Positions 11,402-27,800 are shown, numbered from the stretch's first letter. The stretch is 64,000 nucleotides of DNA from Lingula anatina (GCF_001039355.2 NW_019773570.1:23390-87389), one strand, 5' to 3'. Numbers and translations are program-made. The notes: generated by a model from the letters alone, not told the origin.

Positions 11402-14400
11402 TCAATAGGCATCTGACGACAACTCAAACAGAACATCGTCATCAAAGGAGGCATCCGAGTCATCGTCATTGTTGTCGGAGTCCATCTCGAAGAGCTCCTC
11501 CTCCTCATTATCCTCCTCCTCCTCGTTGTCCTCTCTGCCATCCTCCTCCTCAGCCTCAGAACCATCTTCCTCGGAACCCGGCTCAAACTCCATGTCTGGA
11601 AAGGAATAGAATTTTTTTTATCAATTTAATTTGTGTTAAACTTGAAGTCTCGGTATCAGAAAAAAATAAGAAAATTATGTCATTCATTCCAGTTCAAGGA
11701 AAATGATATCATTTTATGAATTAAAGGCATCATTCAAAATCATGTCCAAGGATTTTGATGAAGTTATAATATATGTTGGGGGGGGAAAAAATGGGGCCTT
11801 TAATTCAGGTATACACAGCAGTTACAACTAATATATACCTTTCTTTTGGATGAGTAAGTGTCCACGATGATTATATCATTGAAAAAAAAAGAAACTTTGA
11901 AAAGAACTGTTTACTTATTTCCATTATATTAATTTTTTAGTTCCTATTACTTAGATGATATCAATGCTACACCATTTGCATCAAAAATACATTTTCTCTA
12001 CTTTTTGCTCCATTTTAATCAGTCCAATTATACATACCAACATTATCTTCTGCATCATCATCCAGCTGAGAGTCATCATCTTCATCTTCTTCTTCCTCAG
12101 CTGCTTCTTCCTCCTCTTCCTCTTCCTGTGAAAATAAAGTTATAGTTTTACATTTCACTAGCTACACTGTATTAACTATTTCTTTAACTTGTTCACGAAC
12201 TTATTTGCCACAAAATTAAAGTTAAATTGAATCTGTTCAAATCAACGTCTATAACATATTCACTGGATCAGTGGCTCATTGGTTTGAGACATTTGACTAG
12301 TTCCTTTCTTTTTAAATTTTTTCTCTTAATAAAAAGGAAAATCACTTAAAGCAACTGAGCAGACTATGCAAGACAATTACTTAGAGTTACAAAGTTGTGT
12401 GTGTGTGAACACACACAAACTAAAGAAACTAGGTCTTACTTGGTCCTCTTCATCACGAAGTCTGCCAACTTCATACAAACGACAGCAACTCTCTTCTGAT
12501 AGCCCGTCATCAATTTTCTGATTCTGGAAGATGCAAGTAAAAATTAAATACATTTCAGAGCCATCATAAACTGCTGTTTGTTTTTGTCCATTGAAACAAA
12601 TTAGAAAAAGAAGTGAAATCTGGTATGATGAAAAAAATTTCAGAGCATGCCCAGGAATATTAATAAATTATATATAAATAAAGAGCACACTTAAGATGCA
12701 GAAAATGAGTAGACTGTTCAACTGTTCCTGACAACAACCCTATCTCACCTCTATCACAGCTAGGAAACTGTCCGAATTATCCCCACACAGATCAAATATG
12801 TCCTTCTTCACATCAATTGTGGCTGAAACATTGGACAACACTTTCAGGTTTTGCCTCAAAGGTACCTCAGAGAGGCGTGTTTTAGTTAACATGCAGAAAT
12901 TTTCAGGTAACTAACACACTTGAGCCATAGTTGAAATGAAAACCTAGTCCTACTCTGTCACTTGGGATTGAATTACGTTCCAATCTTGGCAACTGGTGCA
13001 TGGTTTCCATCCAAATTTTTTATATTTGTTTGTGACTTCAAATTAATTTAATAATGTTCCATAATAGTATGAACAAAACTAGTTCACATCTCATATCTTA
13101 CCTATATTACTGTAATCTGTGGCATCAAATGTCCTGAATGAAGATCCATATGGACTCTTAATTGTATTCTCTGCTAACTCTTCATCTTCTTCCAACTGAT
13201 GAATAGCTGTTGATACAAAATAACATAACATAAAGGCAATTCACATCTTTTGTCAAAATGGCTTGTTATAACATGTTATCAATCAACTCAAAATCTTGTG
13301 AATTTTCACCCATAACCCAAATCGATTTTATTTTTAAGATAACAATATTCAGTTTCAAAAACAAATAAAACATCAAACTTAAGAGAATACAAAATAATTA
13401 AAATTTAAAAGTGTAGAAGATATTGAGACTGAACAAAGAAGGAAAGAAATAGACCTTTATATCGTGATCAACACAAAGCACAATCACCTCTCAATCACAC
13501 TTACTACAATCACATCTGAGTCACACCTAACACAATCACAACCAAATCACATCTAACACAATCACAACAGAGTCACACCAAACACAATCTAGGTCCACTG
13601 CTGTCCCACTTACCACCATATATAATGTCCCCTGCTGTGTTAAACCTGATCACACACTGGTCTAGTGCAGGCACTGTGTGGAGGAGGTGGAAGGTACGCA
13701 AGTCCCACTATGAGAGCAGTTGAGGAATGTCACAGAAACATGATGAAGGGAACACTAAAGATTACCAAGACTATGAACCAAAAGCAAAATAGATGATTAT
13801 TTTGCCTCAGTATTTACTTTTATAAAGGTAATACTTATGGTATTACTTGTGAAGAGGTTTGTCTTTGAGTTGTATTCACTTCCACAGTAATATACCTTTG
13901 GCCTTTATGGCATTTCATACTACTTCTTTTATAATAAAAACAATGCAGTTATCTAACATGTAAATAATTTTATACTATAGCCACAAGATAAAAACAACTT
14001 CACAATGATATCCCCCCCTCCCCCCGTCTCATTTGTGTTTCCTGTTGCAGCAGCTTGCAGGTAAAAGGATACCACTTCAGAATTTATAATTATTTCCAAT
14101 CCCATAGGGTGAAAAACCCCACTAATGTGTGGGTTAAACTTGTCAAACTTGTGGATGGGTTTCCCGCTGGCAATATCCCATAATACTCCGTCATTGAGGA
14201 CAAGGTCATCTGTGGAGTTAAAGGTCGCCCTGTTGCGCGTGTAGTTATTGGCCTTGTCCTGATCAAATAAGGTCATTAGTAAGGTGCCTGTGTTGATATC
14301 ATAAATCTGAAACAGAACAAACAAACACTGAAAACACAACAGACTGAGGAATAATAATAAAAATAATTTTAAATCAAACCTGATATATGCTACAACTGCT

Positions 14401-17400
14401 TTTGCAATTTTTTTCTTCATTCGACAGGTTATAACTGTGACTGTGGTACTAAAAGAAAACAAGAACTATTTGAACAATTTCAATTGTCACCCGTCACTTA
14501 CATGAGCTGTTTCGTCTTTTGTGCCTATAATTTTATCCTGAGATTGCTTGCAGAACTCCAGATAGTGGTCCTCCTCAAAACCATGCCTGACAGAAAACAA
14601 ACATTTTAGAAATGTTAAAGATACACATTGTAAACAAACATTTACAAAATACACAACACTCCCTCTTCAACACGTTCATTTAAGAGTTAACATGTATCCG
14701 AGTTTTCTACTCATTCTTGTCTAGCCATGAAAATTGCCTTCCATATTTGTAACCAAGCAAAGCATAGTGAAAGTAGTTTTACTACAATTTTCCCTGCTAG
14801 TATTTAACATGTGCATATAAATTTTATAATAAATAGTTTTTAACTATTTTCTAAGATTGCTGCAAAACCAATGTCATAAACTCCTTTCACACGTACATCA
14901 TATCAAATATATTGTCCATTTTCCAAAGAGCAGACAAAGGTCTTCCCCAAGATGATGATGTCAGCATCAGCCCTCCATCCTGAAAAGATAGCAGTAGGCG
15001 TAGGCATTAGGTCTTCAGAGCCAATGGAATGATAATAGATTCCTATTTTCGTAATACTTTATCTTTCATACTCATTGTAGTTAAAACAAATAGGTCATTA
15101 TGACTTTTATGTAAGCTTACTGTGGGATTCCTCAAATTTGAAAAAAATTTACTTCAATCAAATGGACATTATGTCAGTGTTGACTTACCCTAGTTTTTAG
15201 TCGCATTAAAAGGTTCTAAGTGGTTTCCATTTTTTAAGATTACATTTAAATCCTTTCTTATCAGGAGACTTAATTCTTTCTTATGAATCTGAACCTATAT
15301 CTTGGAGCATTATAAAATGTGTCTTGGACAGCAAATCTTACCCTGGACTGCTCCAAATGTGTCAAGGGTGAAGAGTGACAGACATAGGACCCCGCTTCCT
15401 GAAACAAGATTATCAAAATGTTTTTACCACGACATATTAAATGAAATTCAACTGTATACCGTCATCTTTTCCAACTTCAACTAGTCGACGTGTTTTTTTC
15501 TTTTTTCTTTTTCAAATGTAACATTAATACAACATAATTAAACTGTCCAGTTCTGTCCTGTTCTTCGTTTCTTACTCTACAGTTAGCCATTTTGCACTGT
15601 TTTATTAAAGTAATATCAGATTTTAGTTGAATTTCTCACACATTGCATCAATTTCTAAATAGAGGAGAAAACCAATACAAACTTCAGCTGTCTGTATGTT
15701 GAATAACTTCAGTTCTCCTGCATACGTTCCCAACATCAAGTAATCCTGGCCATTCTGGAATAAATAAAGGTCACAAACATGAATGACAATAATGCTTCAT
15801 CATTTCCCTGAGTCATTTACAGAGGACAATGTTATACAGAGAATAATAATAGTGCTATCCAGGTCAAAATGCACTAACTCAACAGCATACAATTTGTATC
15901 ATTCTAGCAAACAATATTTTGTTTGATACTTCCAAAAGGGCTTCATAAAAGAGGAAGTATTTTATATCACAAACTGCATACAGTAGTTAGCAGAGCTAGT
16001 TTGACTCAATACTGATCACATTAATATGTAAAATTAACATGAAAAATATTTTTTTTTAAATACCGACAAAACTTACAGAAAAAGCACAGCAAGAGAAGCA
16101 GTCATCCTCTTCATTATCCCTATACGACCTGACTGGCCGAAATCTGAAGTAAACAAAGGACCAAGTTTTAACCAAATTAAATGACAAAGGAAACATCTCC
16201 CCTCTTAAAATTTCTCAGATTTATTCCAACTAACATTTATGTTATAATTCATGCTATTTCGCCAGGCCACAGTAAACCCATATGGAACATTGCATGGTTG
16301 GTGAACAAATTAGTAATGGGTACTGATCATCTATCTGTGGAATTCCAAAGTCAAAAAAATCCACAATTTCTTCATCACGAACTTAATATCTCACATATAA
16401 AATGTACCTTGATCAGTTTCTTGGCGGCACTTGCCCCATTTTTAAAGAAAAAAGTTCAGAAATAATCCATTCCTGTGACCATATTCACTTACTTGCTATA
16501 TACATGTTTCCTGGTGAGTTTAGCACCTTCTATTCCACCATAAGGCGGTAAGATCTAGAGAAGGAAAAGACAGAGCTCACTGTAACACTATGTCTAGAAC
16601 AGAGAATATCAGGGCTTCTTCTGGGGCACATTAAAGAAAAAACTGTTAGTACTGAAAGAAGTGGGGAATTAAAATAGCAACAGTGGCCTGACACCAATTT
16701 CACATACAAGCATGTCTGCAAAGACTTTGGAGTCCTTAACAACGAAATCTTATCTGGTTAAGTTTACTTCCGGAATACTCTTAAGGGTGGCACCAGCTTT
16801 CTCCTCTTACCATGGTTAATATTTCTCTCCACTTTTTATAGTTTAAAACTGTACACAACGACATTTTAACTTCGGTATAAAGTGTGTAGACTTCTATGGT
16901 CTTACCTCTCTCCTGTGTAACCTGGCAGTAATACTGGTTGGGGCAGTGCTGCGGCGCCGTGGATCTGGACATCTGTGGGGCCTGGTGAAAGATTAATTTA
17001 ATGCTCTTTATAAATCATAGGTATAAAATTTAAATTAGATCCCCTTCTCTGTACAACATTCTAATAATCAACTTATTTTTTTCATTTAATCACATTTTTT
17101 TTTCCTGAAACACCCTTTGGAATCTTTAATTAATGGCAGTAAACAGAAAAGATTGAGTAACACATCCAGCATGAAAAGTAAATGCACTAAATCATTATAC
17201 TTATTTCATACAAAGAAAACACATAATGAAAATTATTCTATATTTTTCAAAATAAAACCCTTAATATCAGAGACACTATACAGCTTCCAACTAAATGAAC
17301 ATGAATGATTCTTTATAAAACAAAGGCACTCACTTGAGCAAAGAAAACGATGGACACGTCACGACAGGGTTGGGACACAGAGCGTGCTGCTCGCGCAGGT

Positions 17401-19818
17401 ACTCCGTCACGATCTTATCCAGGCTGACCTCCTTTTCAATGTGGGTGAGAGATCCATGGCGGAAGTCATGCCTGGAGGTGGTCGGGGAGGAATGTGTCTG
17501 CACAGCGAGATGACTGTTTTCTGGCTTCTGACAGGTCCTGCTGACGGGAAACTGAACACCAAGAAATAAGGGGTTGACATATAATTCACTGCAGTGCTAA
17601 AATGTCCTCCTCAGAAGACTAAACAAAAGAATCAGATGATGTTCTACTCAATACACTGCTAAAATGACAGATGCAGACCAGTGCTCAGGCATACATTAAA
17701 CAGGCTTCAGCACATCATTCAACACTCTATTTCTCCACTCACACCAAAGTGCCATTATGCATTTTCAACAGCCTATTTATGGTAATTGCTATTAAATTTT
17801 GAACATACTTATTTTGCTTTATATATATATGACAATGAAAAATTGATGAAAACATAAAATTCACTTTTTTGATTCATCATCTCATTTTGAGTTCGGTTTG
17901 ATCCCAGCAATGTAACTGTACAAACAAAATCGTTAAATGAATATGTTAACCTTAAATCACTGGCAAATCTCAAAATCCAGCACACTCACCCTATTATTAT
18001 TTATCACAGGAGAAAAGTTATTAGTCTTGCTGCTGATGATGTTCACTTTGATCTGGCCTGGGGTACCCGGGGTACTGGGAGGGGGTGCCCTGGCACCACC
18101 ACCAGCACCACTGCTGATACTGACACCACTGGTGCTGGGACCAGGCACACTCAACTGTCTGCCCTGAAAGCACACAGAATATAAATAAATTACATGTACT
18201 GAAACAAACAATGAGCCAAAATGTTCATTAGCTTGGTGGCTGGATCATACAGGATAATTATCAACCATAAGAACAAATACTTTCAAACAGTTAACTTACA
18301 ATTTGATGACGGCCTTTGTTAGAAGTTCTAGAACTCTAAGGAATAAATATTTGTCATTTCCTCATAAATCTGATGTGACTCTAATAACATAATGATAACG
18401 CATATCAAGATATTATCATCATTTGACACAGCTTGCAATCAATCTTATATTTTCACATTTCATACACTTTATGATCAATACTTTACATAGCCACTTAGAA
18501 AAAAAAAAATCTGGGCCATGCATCTTTATCCTACCAAGGTTTTCCCTGAGGTGGTGGGTGTGGCATATATGTGTGCCCCCTCTGGGTGGACCACAGGGGG
18601 GGTACTGCACCGCGGCAGGCTGGCCTCTTTCTGGAGGGACCCCGCAGTCTCTGTCAGGCCTGAAACATACAACATATGCAGATCATAGCTTTTGATATTT
18701 TTCCTCAAAACAAATAAGTTAATGAATAAATATATGTATTAATAAATTAATCAAAAGATAAATAAATAAAAAGACAACAATATTTTATAAATCTATTTTA
18801 TATTAAAACTAGAAGTACCTTGAGAGACCAGGTGGTCATGGATAAGCTGCAGCAACTCCTTTTCATTGTACAATATTTTGGTCTGGGCCACAATATCTGC
18901 CTGAAGTAGAACGTAAGAATTATATTAACCTGCTGAAGCCTATTTCTTTTGCTTCTTTCCAAAGCAGACAGCCGATAGCTGTAGTTAACTAAAATTTTCA
19001 ACTCTGCTTCTCTTTCAGTTTCTCAAATATTAAAAAATAAACAATGATCACCATTCCAACAAATTGTTAAGTTTAATTTCAAAGACTGACATCTAAAATC
19101 AAAAGTTTTTTTTTATTTTATTTTTAAATCAAATAACTGTACAGTAAAAAGGAGCCCATACCTTCCTGATCCTGTCCAAAGATATATCTATGTTATGGTT
19201 GGAAGACCGACCAGACACTCTCTCTATCAGTTCTTTGGCATATTTACAGAACTTGACATGCTCCAGGCGCTTATCTTGGAGCACTGGCTCCTTCATCAGT
19301 TCTGAAAATATGAACAATCGGGATTGGAAATGAAAACTTATACATGAAATCAATATCTTTTACCATTCATTTGGCAAACAGCTAACAACTGATTTACACT
19401 TCACTTAATAATAAGCAATCAGCTAAGATTAAAAAAAGTTTATAAGGCAAACAAACAGTGTTTCAACAAATTAATTTTGCAAGCAGCACTTGGTGTTAGG
19501 ATTTTATTTTATACATTCAAAGAAACAATTTTCAGAGCAAAATGGAAAATATTCCCCGTATGGTACACCGTCGTCAGCAACATCTATGTTAGTCCAAATC
19601 AATTGTACATGCTCCAAAATAAAGCTAATTGCTTTTTTTAAAAGCTCACTCACGTTGCAGTTGTCCATTGTTAAACAATGGAAGCTTGCTGATGATCTGC
19701 TTCATGGTCTCAGACCTTGACATCCCGACCAATGCCTGCAAATAGCAACAGGTAAATTATTCCATGTAATTTAAAGATCTACATCTAAAACAAAATTATT
19801 TTTTTACTTTTTTTTACA

Positions 19819-19869
<51 letters not shown>

Positions 19870-20142
19870 ACTGGACCCTTGAGCAATATTTCAAAATTTG
19901 AAATTTTCTTAAATCTTATTACTTATCTCCTAATGTCTTACTTTACAAGCCAAAGCTCTGATGGAGTCAGCCTCTGTGATAGGTACTTTAATGGTAAGAA
20001 GTTTTAACAGCACCTAGAGAAATATTGTAAAATTTAGTATAAAATTAGATAACAAAAAGCAATATAAAATCTATCTTTCAATCTTGGCATTTGAATCATT
20101 TATGTAATGTATTCCCTGTAATTAGAAAAAATAATTCATCTG

Positions 20143-20192
<50 letters not shown>

Positions 20193-23100
20193 TAGCTAAC
20201 AGAAAATAGTTTATGCTGCACATCAAAACGTACACCCCCATTCCAAACATACTGAAGTATGAAATCTATCAAAATGACCTATATTGTTTATAATACAATG
20301 CCATAAATATCATAAAAATAAATATACAAATATCAAACAATTATTGAGTTTTTATCTTTGTATACACTCCATAAAATAATGTGCCTCCCCCTCCCTCACC
20401 ATGATTCCATTATTGGACCTGACACACTCCCACATCTTGACCAGGACATCAGCTCCTGTCTTGATGGCCGTCTTCTTCTTGGCACTTCCAGACACATATC
20501 TGGCCACATTACTGCCAAGCTGAAACAATTTGGAAATGACACACTGTAAGTGAGATAATATCAGTCCCAGATGCAGAATTTACATCTTAAAAATCATATA
20601 ATAATTATAATGAAATAACAACATAAAATACAAGTTAAGTAAATAACTTTCTCCATTTCAATATAAAACATCATGATAAACTACATACAAATGAATTACC
20701 ATTCCTGTTTGGTTTGGAATTTTAAAGGTAACTTGCGTGGCTTAAAAACTGTGCCAAAGGAATCATCTCAATACAAATTTCTTCCCTGTCCAGCTCTGAA
20801 ACCTGGGTCACTTTAAAGAGCATTACACCAAAAGGTTCATCATCATCACATGGGTCTTTTCTTTTAAAATGCTGTTCACCCGATATGTGACCTTGCAATG
20901 ATCTTGACCTGATCTTACCCTGACTGGTGGTCCACACACACAGTTTATAATGACATGGAGGGCAGACTTCTGCACCTCAGGCTCTGGAAGGATGTCACTG
21001 TCAGCAAGACCAAACAAGATACTGCGAACAAAAGAAAATACAGCTAAATAAAATGGCAAAGGGAAATTTCAATTCATTACCTAATAGGGAAATGTTACAC
21101 TCAGCAATGACTTATTTGAACTAATTAATAAAAATCATTTCAATTTTATCCATACACAAGCATTCTTTGACTGTTTATACTTTTTTTTTGTAAATAACAC
21201 TTCAAGGCACAAAAATAAAATGTGCATGTAAACTACCTTAATACTGAAAATAACTGTCGGTTACAGCATAAAGATACTGCACATGAAGCTACCTTTCTTG
21301 TTATAAGAAAAAAGACTTTAGCATTACCTGACAGCAGGGGAGGACACATCCTCAGGCAGAGGTATGGCCTCAGCCAGCTTGAACTGGACCTTGGGTACTG
21401 TGGCACATACTCCCAGCACATCCAGTGCAGATCTGATGGTCTCCGCTCTGTTAATGAAAACAACTCCTCACTGACAGATATGTTTGATATTCATAGTTCA
21501 GAGAAAAAAGGTCGGCCATCACATCAATGGCATAAAAGAGTGAGTGGTAAAAATTAATTTCTTGCATTTTACTCTTAAACAGATATTTTTTACTGAGAAT
21601 GAGAAGGGGATAACTGATTTCCTAAACATGGGATTTCTCTAATATCCCTTTGGTCAACAGCACAGGCTGTTTCAAATGAACACAGAAAGCTTTTAATTAG
21701 GATGACAAAAATCCACGCCCTCCTTATATGAAACATTTTAATCCATATATCATTAGTGTATACAAAATAAATTACCTTAGCCAAGTTTTTTACTGACTTA
21801 CTTTCCAGTGTAGTAACTCCACTCTGATGCCATGGCAACCAGCTGTAAGAGGAGCTGAACCCCTCCCAGCTTGTGGAACTCACTGACGGGTTCCCAGTAC
21901 ATCCTGAGAGGCATGTACTCCAGCAAGATCTCCATGTTTTCTTGTATGACTTCTGCTGGGAACTTGGCAGCCTGAAAATCGGATATCACAACATTTATCC
22001 AGGAAACAATACTTTCATCTCAATAAACAAAGGTAACCTGACAACTATTATACTGTATGCAAGGATGATCAATGAAATGTTTAGTTTAAATTACTTTAAA
22101 TTGAAAACACTTATTTTCACTATCAACCTTTCACAAGTATGAGAAAATAATTACAATCCAAAGACTGAACTTTATATAGTGATTTAGAAAAACACCATCA
22201 AATAAATCCTAATGTCTCTCTTTACCTTATACGGAGGGATTTCAATCATGGGCATTCCCCCTTCATTCCTGAGGTGGTTTCTGCGGATGTGGTCTGCTTT
22301 GATGGCCAGGTGAACCTCAAAGTACTTCTTCAAGGCGACGGTGACGTGGCGACATGCCTGTCTATTAGTGAACACCACGTCTTCATTCAGGTCTGCGTCT
22401 TGTAGTTCTATGTTCACTATGGGCAATGTGCTCATCTGAAGAGGTTATTATGAATGCTTAGTATGAAAATATGGCAATGGTTACTATTAGGTTTGGTTCT
22501 AGAACAACTGCTATTATTAGTTCTGATTATGAAACTGTAGAATTTGTGGAAAATTATACTTCCTGAAAATCTATTAACATGTAAACATAAAAGGTGGTAA
22601 ATAAAAGATGATTGCAACCACTTTACTCAACAAAAAGATACAGAAAATCAAATAAATACCTTTTTTTTTTGAAAAATTAAGAAAATATTACAATCATGCC
22701 AACTAGAGAAGACTTATCATACCACATTAAACAATTTCCTCAACCCATCTTTCATGTCAAATAACTCCAGGATAACTTTAAATGGAAAGGACAGCCCAAA
22801 GAACATAGTGGCATGACACCTCCCTGACTCATGAGAACACTCCAGTAACCACAGAACAAAACTAAAATATCGAGAAAATATAACATGACAAGTACTTTAT
22901 CATTACAGTTGAAATTATGAAAATTGGGGACCCTTATCTCTTTCATTTGGTTTAAATTATTCTTATTGTTCCTAAGTTGCACAGAACAAAACTGAAATAT
23001 TAAAATTATAATATAACAAGACCTTCAATATCTTATCATTAGTAGTAATAAGCTTAAACAGTTACTATGAAAGCAGTAGTTTATCAACTCTTTCAATAAT

Positions 23101-24784
23101 TTTGCTTTAATGTAAGGTGTTATCTTTATTGTTCACTTGTATTATCTTTTTTGTTCTATATTAGATGTTATAACTCTTAGGCTATAAAAATTTACCTGAC
23201 TAGATCTGACAGGACGTGCTGAGGCAGGAGACACACCTATCAACAATGGGAAAATATATTATTACCAGATAAAGATTGCAAATCTAAAATTAAACAAATT
23301 ATAATTCTGAAAATATTGCCATTTCACTGGTAAGCTAAGAACCAGTCTGCTGAAAAGGGGAAAATCAGCAAAATCTACATAATTACTTTTTCAAATAACA
23401 AATTATATATGGACCATCCAAATTTGTATTGAAATTTTGTGAAAACCCTAGCAGTCACATACCCTTTCCATGGCATCTTCAAAGTAGGCCAGGTAGTACA
23501 GGCACAGGGAGACCCCTGTTGCAGCTACAGAGGGCCTGTGGACAGCCAAAAGTCTCTGCACACCTCCCAAGTTGATGAACTCTATGGCAAACTTCTTGTG
23601 GCACAGGAGAGCAGCAAGGAACTATGGTGACAAAAGTGTCAAGTTAAATGACATGTTAAACTTTCAGCATTTCATCTGTCAAGCTCAGCCACAATATGGC
23701 GATACAAAATAGATCAAAAATGAACTTTTTGGATGGAAGGTGTGATACTGCATTGTCATGAAATGTTTAAAATTACCTGTTGGAGTGTATATACTGTACA
23801 TATATTATAATAATAATATTGATATATTTTCAATTGCAGTATTTTTTAATGTGTCATCTTTCAACACAATTTGCTGATACAAAACAGAATAAAATTTTGT
23901 CACCAATATGACCATTTTTGGCAATTGAAACTGCATTTATCATGAAATATCATTTTACCCGTTGAAATAAATATGTATATATATATAATATTAATTTTTC
24001 ATGGAGTTTTATTATATGTAAACTATACAATATTTATCCAGTGCACTGAATATTACCTTCAAAGCATCAAATGCCAGCCTTACATCCCTGTTCTCTCTCA
24101 GGTTGATGTAGTGGAAGATAAGATCCAAAGCTTTGTGTTCAAACATGAAACCCAGCAACTGAAACAAATACCACAGAACCTCAACCATCTTCCTATAGTC
24201 TGGATAGCTTATACAAGGCCACAATAAAAACACAACGGAAACTACTAAAAGCCAGCAAAACATCAATATAAACCACTGGGGGTAACATAAATGGAAATCA
24301 ATATGGGGGACAAAAAAGAGAGGGGAAACAAAATGAAAATTACAAGTGTGAAAGAGCCTAGTTTATATTATTACAAGCAATATTCACATACTTTTCCCTT
24401 TAACTCAATCAATCCAGACTTACTGGTGTCAATATACTGAGTGCTTAAACTAAGGAAAATGGTTAAAAAGAAAAAAAAAAATTTCACCAACCTCTTGATA
24501 CTCCCCTACAGGTGTCAGGTACTGCAGTATCAGCCTCTGCTGCATCTCTTTGCTCAGTGGATCTAGGGTGTAAGATGACCCAATCACAAACGGCTCCATC
24601 TCCGCCCAGCTGCTACTACTGCACTCGCCCACTGAAAGATAATATATTAATGTCTCAGTGATAGTTTTTATAAATAGATAAACTCTGGCAGCACACAAAA
24701 CTATTGATTTAAAATTACTTTTACACTGACCTTCATAATTTAAATTAAAATCAATCACGGCTAGATGGAAATGTGCATATGCAT

Positions 24785-24881
<97 letters not shown>

Positions 24882-27800
24882 CAAACTATGACTCTTGTAC
24901 TTTCATCTTTGATAATTGTAACATTCATTTTGAATTATTAGGCTACGCAGATCTGAGACATTATTCAGACACTAAATAGTTTAATATATTTGACCAAACT
25001 AATAAAATCAAAATCATAATTCATATCAAAAAAAATCACAGCTGTAGCATCTGGAAAGCAATACTTGTAAAGCAACAGCCCATCAGTACCAGTCAATCTT
25101 CAAACAACTCTTACTTTCAAATCTCTTAGATTTAAAAGGGCTGGTGAATGCCCCAACACTGAGGGAACTAGGCAACTGGGTAAGCCCCGCTTTTCTCTCC
25201 TCATCTCCCTCTCCTTCAATATTTTCTCTCTCAGGAGCTACGGTCTCATTTACACAACTTTCTACTGCGCTACTAGAAGAGCTACTCTTGCCTATGTTTG
25301 CAAATGGCCTTTCAGTTAACGTATCCAAGCGTTCTCTTTCTTTCTGGGCCACTGTTGTGTTTTTATTCTCTTTCAGTAGACCATGGAGGCGTTGCAGCAT
25401 CAGTGGAACCTGACAAGTGAAAGGGATAATAATTACCAATTTTTTTATCACTCATAGCCATTCAAAACAAGGGTGACAAATCACTTGTCTCCTGTTAAAT
25501 AAACTGAATAACCTTTACATGAGTTTGAAATTCTGGTGAGAAGAACATAATGTTATCATTTTCACAGCATAGTAAGTCCAAACACAATTCTAAAAAAATT
25601 ATGTGCATATTATCTCAACTGGTTATATAGTCTAATGATCTTGGGTATAACCCACCAAAACAGCATTATGATCCTTAAAGTTGGCAGCGATATCCTGGCT
25701 CTCCATGGCACCTGCCAGTAACCCAGTGGCATACGACCTCAGTGGCTCCTCTGCAGTTTCAGACCATGAGAATAATTTGGCAACAACACTCTCCTGAAAC
25801 ATACAGAAACTTCCAGTATTAATAACAAGTGATTATGAATGTGAAAAAAACAGTTATCATGTGGTAATCTAGCTTAGGAAATGGAGTGGAGCCTCTAAAC
25901 TTAGCCGGGAAATTGAAAATAGGAGGAAATCACTTTGTTTGGCTTTTGAGTGGTCTAAGGATTGAATAAAAATTTGACTTCTGAGTATCACTAAGTACAT
26001 TTGTTTCAAGATCCTACAGTTTACAATCAAGATATATGCTAGGTAAAATAAATCTACATAAAATAAAGTATTTAATATTTTGTGCAGCAAACTTTGACTT
26101 CATCAATATCATGTATCGGTAGCATTTTTGATGGAAAACAGTTCATGTTACACATCTGTATTTTTGCATGACTTCTTATTTACATCTTTTTCCAGGGTAA
26201 TTTCCCACGGTGCCACCACATTCCCTTTTGTTTTTACCAGTTTCCACAATTTACTTACATTTTCTTGAAAGACTACAGTTGTTTCTAAACCTGGTAGAAG
26301 ATTGTACAGCAGACGGCAAACCACTGAATGCTGGGATACCTGCTCACTACCGCTCATTGCATAATTACTGACAACCTAAAAACCAATGCAATAAGTTTTT
26401 AGTGTTGAGGTACTAAAGAAAAAAGTGTGCTTCAAGAAGCAATTATAAAGAAAAAAAAACAGCCAGATTAAAGAAGTCCTGTCTCTTTTGAAATGTACAA
26501 TCAATTCTGTGAATTCAGCAAATTACTACAAGTAAAGAATAAAAGAATATTACATACCTTCTCCATAAAATTGCTGTTCTTCAGTACAGCTTTTAACATA
26601 TGTCCCAGAGCACAATTGGGGTCTGCCCTTCCTGAAAAAGGAATTTCACTTTTTAAATCAAGAAAAAAACTTTTAATAGACACAAGGGCTCACATTTACT
26701 TTCACAGGCTCTTACTTACTGTTTTTACTAAATTCTTTTACTAAGAGAAAGCCATGAACATATTTTTACATAAAAATTAGACAAAAACATTAATATCTCA
26801 TTCATTTAATAGTGATAGACAGAGCAAATCTGTTTTTTTTTTTTTAACAGACTTAGTTACAAAACAAATGTTCAGCTGATGGTAGACAATGAAACAGTAT
26901 AGGCATTTGTTTCTTTTTTTAAACAAACTGCCAAAAGCATCAAATACATACTACATTAAAGACAAGCATATATGAAACATTTGTTCATGGCTAAAAAAAA
27001 TAACTTTGACTAGAAAAAAAAATGTACTGATGATATTTTGATGAAAAAAGAAAATACTTTTTTATGAAATATTTTGTATTGGCTAGCTTCCACCTACTGA
27101 AGACAGGGATGAGACTTTTAGGCTTCCCACAGTCGAAAGTCTGCCAATAGTTTGAAAAATCTCATTGCTGTTGTAAGCACCAATTCCACTCAAAAAGTTG
27201 GAAAGCTGCTGATGGTCGGAAAAATCTCATCCCTGTGAAGATCTTGAAGTGAAATGTCATCTGTCATAGCTTACCAGGATGTCTGTCATCAAAGGGATCT
27301 GGGTCGACCCTGTAATATGCATCTGTCTCCTTCTCCAGTAACTGACACAGCCTGGAAACAATCATTATCATGTAATGGCATTAGCTAGTCAAAAACAAAA
27401 TAAATTAATCAAATTCATCAGATAATGGGAGACTTGCAGCAACCCAAAAACTTGCAGACTCAAGCAGAAGAAATGGAATGAAGCATTCACCACATTCACT
27501 TGGTTTTCTGGATTGCAGATAGCACATCATTTAATTTTTGTAAAAGTTTATTTATTCATTTTAAATTAAAAATCAGCATGCCAGTATTCTTTCCGCCTGC
27601 CATTAATAAGATACATTCTAGGCCAAATTACCACACCAACTCTACTGGACAATTATCAACTCATAAGCAAAATATTTCAAAATCAAAAATTCTAACACTG
27701 ATAAGTGGTCATTTAGACATAAGAGATGTCAAAACGACCCGCTTCAACAAAGTTCTGAGCAAACGCTGTCCAAATAGATAATAGTCCGTACCTGTCAAGA

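Noticed and set aside
13953-14462. 169-aa continuous frame through DCAF1 exon 31
   Set aside because: Both ends run into introns. The WD40 part is inside the exon 14073-14306; the hydrophobic lead is intron sequence.
24450-24979. Cys-Val and His-Thr repeat open frames
   Set aside because: Both are translations of a (CA)n microsatellite on the two strands.
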